Below, piece after piece: positions 5,626 to 9,582 of a stretch of DNA of 9,582 nt. The notes under the pieces are model-generated. The model was not told where the DNA came from, made no database searches, and was given only the letters and a program-made list of their open reading frames with translations. The stretch covers positions 1 to 9,582 of the forward strand of contig JABZHR010000021.1 in the NCBI GenBank assembly GCA_015258715.1, in the 5' to 3' direction. This stretch comes from Atopobium sp. (GTDB lineage: Bacteria; Actinomycetota; Coriobacteriia; Coriobacteriales; Atopobiaceae). The position numbers and the translations under genes are program-made. Each line of letters begins with the position of its first letter. Positions within the stretch are counted from its first letter, which is position 1.

Positions 5626-8031
5626 ATGGAATCACTGTATACAAAGTATCGCCCGCAAACGTTTGAGCAGGTAGTTGGCCAGAAGCATGTGGTCGGCACC
5701 CTTGAGCGAGCGGTCTTGGAGCAAAAGCTCAGCCACGCATACCTGTTCTGCGGACCTCGCGGCACAGGTAAGACCACTATGGCTCGCTTGCTGGCAAAAG
5801 CTATCCTCTGTCACGAGGCGCCTGGTCACCTGCCTGACGGCACTTGTGAGGACTGTCAGCTGATTGCTGCTGGTCAGCATCCAGACGTCTTTGAGATTGA
5901 CGCTGCCTCTAACACCGGCGTTGATAACGTCCGAGAAGAGATTATTTCTCGCGCTAGTTACGCTCCCGTGCGTGGCAAGGGCAAGGTTTATATTATCGAC
6001 GAGGTGCATATGCTTACCTCGGCGGCGTTTAATGCCCTGCTCAAGACGTTGGAGGAGCCTCCTTCACACGTGACATTTATCATGTGTACCACCGATCCTC
6101 AGAAAATTCTTGCAACTATTCTGTCCCGCGTGCAGCGCTTTGACTTCCGCTCCATTGCCGCTGACGAGATGGCAGAACATCTGGTCAACGTCTGCAAAAA
6201 CGAGGGCTTTACCTACGAAGACGCAGCTATTGATCTTATTGTCCGTCATGCGCGCGGTGGCATGCGTGACGCCCTCTCTTCTCTTGAGCAGCTCTCCGTT
6301 TATGGCGGCGGCGTCATTTCTGAGCAGACGGTTCGCGACGTTTTGGGTCAGTCGTCCGGCTCTCTTATTAACAATGCCGCGATGGCTCTGGCTCAGCGCG
6401 ACATTTCTTCGCTCTTTACCACGGTAAATACGCTGTTTGAAGGCGGTAAAGATCTGCTGCAGTTCACGCGCGAGCTTGCCGTTCACGTAAGAGATCTCTA
6501 CATTGCCGCAGCTGTAGGCGTTGATTCTCCAGCGCTGGCAAATTCCATCGCATCAACCGAGCAGCTTACCAAAGAGGCTCAGGCCTTTGGTTCGGTTGAT
6601 AGGCTCTCCAGGGTTCTGACCGTTTTGGGCGACGCTGCAAATCAGATGCGTACCGCCGTTAACCAGCGACTTGTCCTGGAGGTTGCGTTTACCAAGCTGG
6701 CGCGCCCTAACACAGAGCTTTCATTGGAAGCATTGGCCGACAGGGTAGCAGTTCTTGAGCAGCAGCTAGCAAGCGGTGTTGTTGCAGCTCCAGCTGTCGA
6801 GAAACCCGCAGCTCCCGCGCCCGTCTCGGCTCCGGCGCCGCAGCCAGCTCCTGTTGCCGCGCCGGCTCCCGTCCCTGCACCAGCACCAGCGGCGGCTCCA
6901 GCACCCACACCACAGGCGGCTCCCGCTCCAGTTGCAACCCCAGCGCCAGTTCCAGCTCCGGCACCTGCACCAACGCCTGTTCCAGCCGCAGCACCTACGC
7001 CAGCTCCCGCACCGGCCTCAGCGCCTGCTCCGCAACCGGCACCTGCGCCACAACCAGCGCCTGCGCCTGCTCCAAAGGAAGTTGACCAGGCAGACGCACT
7101 TCTCGTCAGACAGTGGAAAGAAGTCGGCAAGGTTTGTGCGTCTAAGAACGCTGCTCATGCAGCACTGCTGGTCAGCTCAACGCTTGAGTCCGACGACGGC
7201 TCTGAGCTGGTAGTTACACTGCCCAAGGGCTCCTCGTTTGCAATGAGGATGCTCAACGCGCCGGCAGTTTCCGAGTTTGTAAAAGAGTGCGTTGCCCAGG
7301 TCATGGGCCCGCGCCGCATCAAATATGTTGAGTCGAGCCTTGCCGCAACGGCAATCTCTCGAGAAAAACGCGCAGCTCAGATGCCAGCTCCAACTCCTGC
7401 ACCCGCGCCTGCAATTCCAGTGGCTCCTGCTGCGCCCGTCGCACCAGCTCCTGAGCCAGTTGCGCAACCCGCTCCTGCCGCTGTTCCTGCTCAAGTGCCT
7501 GCGCCTGCACCTGCAGCGCCTGCAGCTCCCGTTGCACCAGCGCCAGAGGCGTCATATCCAATGCCTTGGGATGAGCCTACGTCTGGCGGAGCTCCCGTTG
7601 AGGCTCCTGACTACGATCAGGTTCCTTACAGTGATGACGATATAGCTGCGGTTTTGGACGATTCCGCTGAAGACGCTGTTCCAGCTCCAGTCGCGCCTAC
7701 GCCCGCACCAGCGGCTCCAGTCGTGCCTACGCCTGCACTAGCGACTCCAGTTGCACCCACACCAGCGCCTGCACCCGCAGCGCCCGCACCCGCGGCTTCA
7801 GTTGCACCCGCACCAGAGCCTGCGCCCGCAGCGCCTGAACCCGAACCAGTTCCGGCTCCAAAGCCTGCTCCAGTACCAGCTTCACCAGAGGATATTGCTG
7901 CTCGTTCAGCGCTTCCACCAGAGCTCAACAGCGTGGCAGACATGCTTGAGAAGGTATTTGGACCAGCGGTTTCTTTGTCGGTAGAGAAGAAGCTGGATGC
8001 CGAAACTCCCGTAGACCCTGCAAACAACTAG
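5626..8031 (+). CDS. dnaX: DNA polymerase III subunit gamma/tau (clamp loader) with three Ala/Pro linkers
   Basis: This 801-residue protein is the AAA+ motor subunit that loads the sliding clamp and organises the replisome. Residues 1 to about 365 are conserved: YTKYRPQTFEQVVGQ at 5-19, Walker A GPRGTGKT at 43-50, a zinc module at 62-77, Walker B VYIIDEVHML at 121-130, and LSR (arginine finger R168). The rest is unusual: an Ala/Pro linker (386-483), a folded island of about 487-580 resembling the C-terminal tau domain, a second Ala/Pro linker (587-640), an acidic stretch with PMPWDEP, a third linker (686-754), and a conserved-looking tail at 755-801. E. coli tau has 643 residues; the excess is linker. 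In the zinc module, C62, C74 and C77 remain, but the second Cys position is D71. The start has GGAGG four bases upstream; the in-frame extension back to 5182 runs through rpmE and is rejected. I see no clear A-AAA-AAG slippery site. Confidence 0.95.
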   Translation: MESLYTKYRPQTFEQVVGQKHVVGTLERAVLEQKLSHAYLFCGPRGTGKTTMARLLAKAILCHEAPGHLPDGTCEDCQLIAAGQHPDVFEIDAASNTGVDNVREEIISRASYAPVRGKGKVYIIDEVHMLTSAAFNALLKTLEEPPSHVTFIMCTTDPQKILATILSRVQRFDFRSIAADEMAEHLVNVCKNEGFTYEDAAIDLIVRHARGGMRDALSSLEQLSVYGGGVISEQTVRDVLGQSSGSLINNAAMALAQRDISSLFTTVNTLFEGGKDLLQFTRELAVHVRDLYIAAAVGVDSPALANSIASTEQLTKEAQAFGSVDRLSRVLTVLGDAANQMRTAVNQRLVLEVAFTKLARPNTELSLEALADRVAVLEQQLASGVVAAPAVEKPAAPAPVSAPAPQPAPVAAPAPVPAPAPAAAPAPTPQAAPAPVATPAPVPAPAPAPTPVPAAAPTPAPAPASAPAPQPAPAPQPAPAPAPKEVDQADALLVRQWKEVGKVCASKNAAHAALLVSSTLESDDGSELVVTLPKGSSFAMRMLNAPAVSEFVKECVAQVMGPRRIKYVESSLAATAISREKRAAQMPAPTPAPAPAIPVAPAAPVAPAPEPVAQPAPAAVPAQVPAPAPAAPAAPVAPAPEASYPMPWDEPTSGGAPVEAPDYDQVPYSDDDIAAVLDDSAEDAVPAPVAPTPAPAAPVVPTPALATPVAPTPAPAPAAPAPAASVAPAPEPAPAAPEPEPVPAPKPAPVPASPEDIAARSALPPELNSVADMLEKVFGPAVSLSVEKKLDAETPVDPANN
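6781..7074 (+). repeat. Low-complexity Ala/Pro coding repeat in dnaX (first linker)
   Basis: This is a run of GCN-CCN codons encoding AP dipeptides with occasional V, T, Q and S. It carries a 13/14 match to CTGGCGAGAAACCC at 6794-6807 (CTGTCGAGAAACCC). Similar but shorter runs lie at 7384-7545 and 7681-7887. Synonymous codons vary, so the tract is old rather than a fresh expansion, but length variation between strains is likely. Confidence 0.85.
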
Positions 8032-8137
8032 AACTTCTCGCGATATTCTCGCGATATGACGCTTTGGTGCATGGATCCTCATGCGCCAGCGCAAAAAGCG
8101 CAACTTGTCTAAAATAGATACGACGATAGGAGAACAT
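8032..8137 (+). promoter_or_regulatory. dnaX-ybaB spacer with 11-bp tandem repeat
   Basis: Just past the dnaX stop codon, TTCTCGCGATA occurs twice in perfect tandem (8035-8045 and 8046-8056). Farther on, TAAAAT at 8110-8115 is a possible -10 for ybaB, with no clear -35. No terminator with a T-run is visible, so ybaB may also be read through from dnaX. AGGAG at 8128-8132 is the ybaB ribosome binding site. Confidence 0.5.
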
Positions 8138-8476
8138 ATGGCACGTGGTGGATTTAACATGGGCGGCATGAACCGCAATCAGATGATGGCTCAGGCTCGC
8201 AAAATGCAGGAGCAGCTGCTGGAGGCTCAGCAGAAGGCTTCTCTTATGCAGGCAACCGCAAGTGCTGGTGGCGGCGCTGTTAAGGTAACCGCATCCGGCG
8301 ACCTGCGCTTAACCAACATCACCATTGATCCTGAGGCAATTGATCCTGAGGATATCGAGATGCTCCAGGACATGATTCTGGCTGCTGTAAATGATGCTCT
8401 TGAGTCCGCTGAGTCCCAGGCATCTGCCCAGATGAGCGCAGTAACCGGTGGACTGAATATCCCAGGACTGTTCTAA
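8138..8476 (+). CDS. ybaB: YbaB/EbfC family nucleoid-associated DNA-binding protein
   Basis: This 112-residue protein has the YbaB/EbfC layout: a Met/Gly-rich N-terminus, a long helix with AQARKMQEQLLEAQQK at 18-33, a central beta part with GGGAVKVTASGDLRLTNI at 44-61, the conserved ITIDPEAIDPED at 61-72, and a C-terminal helix ending in GLNIPGLF. The family forms dimers that bind DNA and coat or bend it; a link to RecR-dependent repair has been proposed because of the constant gene order. The start at ATG 8138 has AGGAG five bases upstream; a longer in-frame option at 8081 does not. It lies between dnaX and recR, three bases from recR, the classic dnaX-ybaB-recR arrangement. No oddities. Confidence 0.95.
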   Translation: MARGGFNMGGMNRNQMMAQARKMQEQLLEAQQKASLMQATASAGGGAVKVTASGDLRLTNITIDPEAIDPEDIEMLQDMILAAVNDALESAESQASAQMSAVTGGLNIPGLF

Positions 8477-8479
8477 TCC

Positions 8480-9091
8480 ATGGCGTTTGATACCACAAAT
8501 GATGGTCGCGCACTGCAGCGCTTGCTTGACGAGTTAGGCCGGCTACCAGGCATTGGTCCAAAGTCTGCTCAGCGCATTGCCTACCATCTTCTAGAGGTTG
8601 ATTCCGAGGAGGCTCGCCGTTTGGCGCAGGCTATCTTGGAGCTTAAGCAGCAGGTGCATTTTTGCCCCATTTGCTTCAACTATGCAACGCGCGACGAATG
8701 CGACATCTGCCTGGACTCTTCCAGAGATCGCAGCAAAATCTGCGTGGTCTCCGAGCCTAAGGATGTCTCGGCAATCGAACGTACCGGTGCGTTTCACGGC
8801 CTCTACCACGTTCTGGGCGGCGTAATCTCGCCTATGGACAAGATTGGTCCCGAGCAGCTCCACGTGCGCGAGTTGCTGTCTCGCCTGGCTGACGGCGCCG
8901 TTACCGAGGTTGTTCTGGCAACCAATCCGGACGTTGAGGGAGAAACAACTGCAACGTACCTCTCCAGAACTATCAATCCGCTTGGCGTGACGGTTACCCG
9001 ACTGGCAAGCGGACTTCCTGTAGGCGGAGACCTTGAGTACGCAGATGAGGTAACATTGGGACGTGCAATTGAAGCACGTCGGGAGGTTTAA
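8480..9091 (+). CDS. recR: Recombination mediator protein RecR
   Basis: This 203-residue protein is standard for RecR, which with RecO and RecF loads RecA at gaps and ends in recombinational repair. It has the N-terminal helix-hairpin-helix LGRLPGIGPKSAQRIAYHLL at 19-38, a four-Cys zinc module (C62, C65, C74, C77), a Toprim domain from about 86 with VVSEPKDVSAIE at 89-100 and ATNPDVEGE at 147-155, and the C-terminal LASGLPVGGDLEYADE at 175-190. The gene starts three bases after the ybaB stop codon with no strong ribosome binding site of its own, so it is probably translated by coupling to ybaB. All family hallmarks are present. It stays cytoplasmic and acts on DNA as a ring-like oligomer in characterised relatives. 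Confidence 0.97.
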   Translation: MAFDTTNDGRALQRLLDELGRLPGIGPKSAQRIAYHLLEVDSEEARRLAQAILELKQQVHFCPICFNYATRDECDICLDSSRDRSKICVVSEPKDVSAIERTGAFHGLYHVLGGVISPMDKIGPEQLHVRELLSRLADGAVTEVVLATNPDVEGETTATYLSRTINPLGVTVTRLASGLPVGGDLEYADEVTLGRAIEARREV

Positions 9092-9093
9092 GC

Positions 9094-9582
9094 ATGGCAA
9101 ACCACATGAGAACAAGTTCATCTGGCGAGAAGACCCCTGAGGCTTCATCGGTTGACTTGAAGAACATTTCAACGCTTCGTGCTGGTCAGGGTGCGCAAAT
9201 TCCTCAGAGCCCACGCCAGGCCGATAACACGCTAGAACCTCCAAATAGAAAATCGGTCATCATTTTGGTGGTCGCAGCTATTGTTGCGCTTACTGCTCTG
9301 TTCTTTATTGTGCGCTGCGCTACAAGCACTAAGAGTGAATCTGCAAGCCAGCAGCCAAAGCAGACCCAGTCCGCCTACGCTGACGAGAAACAGCAGGATG
9401 AGCAGGCAGTTGACGGCTCAGTTACCTTCCACGGCATGAAGTACTCTCTGGAGAAGCAAAGCGACGGCAAAACTGCTGTTGTTCGTACGAGTGATTCGGG
9501 AACTAAGAGTGTTCTATTTGAGGTTGAGGGAACTCCTACCAGCCTGATTCTTTTTAACGACACCATTTTGGTTCCAGAGAAT
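9094..9582 (+). CDS. Single-pass membrane protein of unknown function (3' end outside window)
   Basis: Not recognised. The frame opens at ATG 9094, two bases after the recR stop codon, with GGGAGG seven bases upstream. It stays open for 163 codons to the right edge, so the C-terminus is missing. Residues 1-53 are hydrophilic with RTSSSGEK near the start. Residues 54-73 form one hydrophobic segment (SVIILVVAAIVALTALFFIV) preceded by NRK, predicting an inside N-terminus and an outside C-terminal part. After the membrane comes a Ser/Gln/Lys linker (about 76-105), then a beta-rich segment beginning at DGSVTFHGMKYSL with FEVEGTPTSLILFNDTILV. The exported part might be a small beta domain, but no family can be named. 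Its position suggests co-transcription with recR; a functional link is not evident. The dispersed 9-mer lies in its fifth to fifteenth codons. Confidence 0.8.
   Translation, partial: MANHMRTSSSGEKTPEASSVDLKNISTLRAGQGAQIPQSPRQADNTLEPPNRKSVIILVVAAIVALTALFFIVRCATSTKSESASQQPKQTQSAYADEKQQDEQAVDGSVTFHGMKYSLEKQSDGKTAVVRTSDSGTKSVLFEVEGTPTSLILFNDTILVPEN
9118..9142 (+). repeat. Dispersed TGGCGAGAA element, coding copy 2
   Basis: TCATCTGGCGAGAA followed by GACCCCTGAGG lies in frame near the 5' end of the membrane-protein gene and encodes SSGEKTPE. It matches the coding copy at 3378-3402 at 21 of 25 positions and is read in the same frame. It falls in a hydrophilic, probably unconstrained, cytoplasmic tail. 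Confidence 0.7.

Noticed and set aside
5001..5777. A 258-codon minus-strand open frame rich in Leu and Ser
   Set aside because: It crosses the rpmE-dnaX boundary, terminator and promoters, and its Ser/Leu repeats are the complement of the Ala/Glu/Lys codons in rpmE.
6642..7130. Gly/Ala-rich minus-strand open frame resembling a PE_PGRS-like protein
   Set aside because: The GAGA pattern is simply the reverse complement of the Ala/Pro codons of the dnaX linker.
6700..7400. Programmed frameshift in dnaX producing a short gamma form
   Set aside because: No A-AAA-AAG-type heptamer in the correct phase was found; the GAGAAAAAC run near 7360 is out of phase with a slippery site.
7582..7605. A further degenerate copy of the extended element in dnaX (TCTGGCGGAGCTCCC then GTTGAGGCT)
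   Set aside because: Only about 17 of 24 positions match the coding copy and the 9-mer core is broken, so chance similarity cannot be excluded.

Overview
The window reads as a chromosomal stretch of a Gram-positive actinobacterium of class Coriobacteriia, most likely Atopobiaceae (Atopobium, Lancefieldella or Olsenella type). This is inferred from moderate GC content, good AGGAGG-type ribosome binding sites, a dihydropteroate synthase-HPPK fusion next to a biotin-ligase-like gene and coaX, a zinc-type ribosomal protein L31 with a long Ala/Glu tail, and the dnaX-ybaB-recR cluster. No species call is possible from the sequence alone. No phage, transposase, tRNA, rRNA or CRISPR array is visible.

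Layout. On the minus strand, 1-673 holds the 5' part of a PHP-domain hydrolase gene, preceded by an exodeoxyribonuclease III gene (775-1554). On the plus strand, a folate operon follows: a folP-folK fusion (1759-3231) overlaps by 10 nt a gene for a degenerate biotin-protein-ligase-like protein (3222-3956). The coaX gene (4007-4789, minus) is convergent with it. A 295-bp divergent region (4790-5084) separates coaX from rpmE (5085-5492) and carries an 11-bp-period direct repeat and a probable L31 leader. rpmE ends at a strong intrinsic terminator. A replication and recombination cluster then runs to the right: dnaX (5626-8031), ybaB (8138-8476), recR (8480-9091), and the start of a gene for a single-pass membrane protein (9094 onwards).

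How the genes fit together. folP-folK makes the pterin precursor of folate, coaX starts CoA synthesis, L31 is a ribosomal protein, and dnaX, ybaB and recR serve replication, nucleoid binding and recombinational repair. exoA adds base-excision repair. These are housekeeping genes.

The most unusual signal is not a gene. The 9-mer TGGCGAGAA occurs six times on the two strands in 9.6 kb, against about 0.07 expected for a random 9-mer. There are two further near matches of 13/14 to CTGGCGAGAAACCC. Copies lie as an inverted pair after exoA, next to the rpmE terminator and dnaX promoter, upstream of rpmE, and in frame inside two unrelated proteins, where both encode SSGEK. This resembles a dispersed short element such as an uptake signal, a Chi-like site or a regulator site. 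Its role is unknown.
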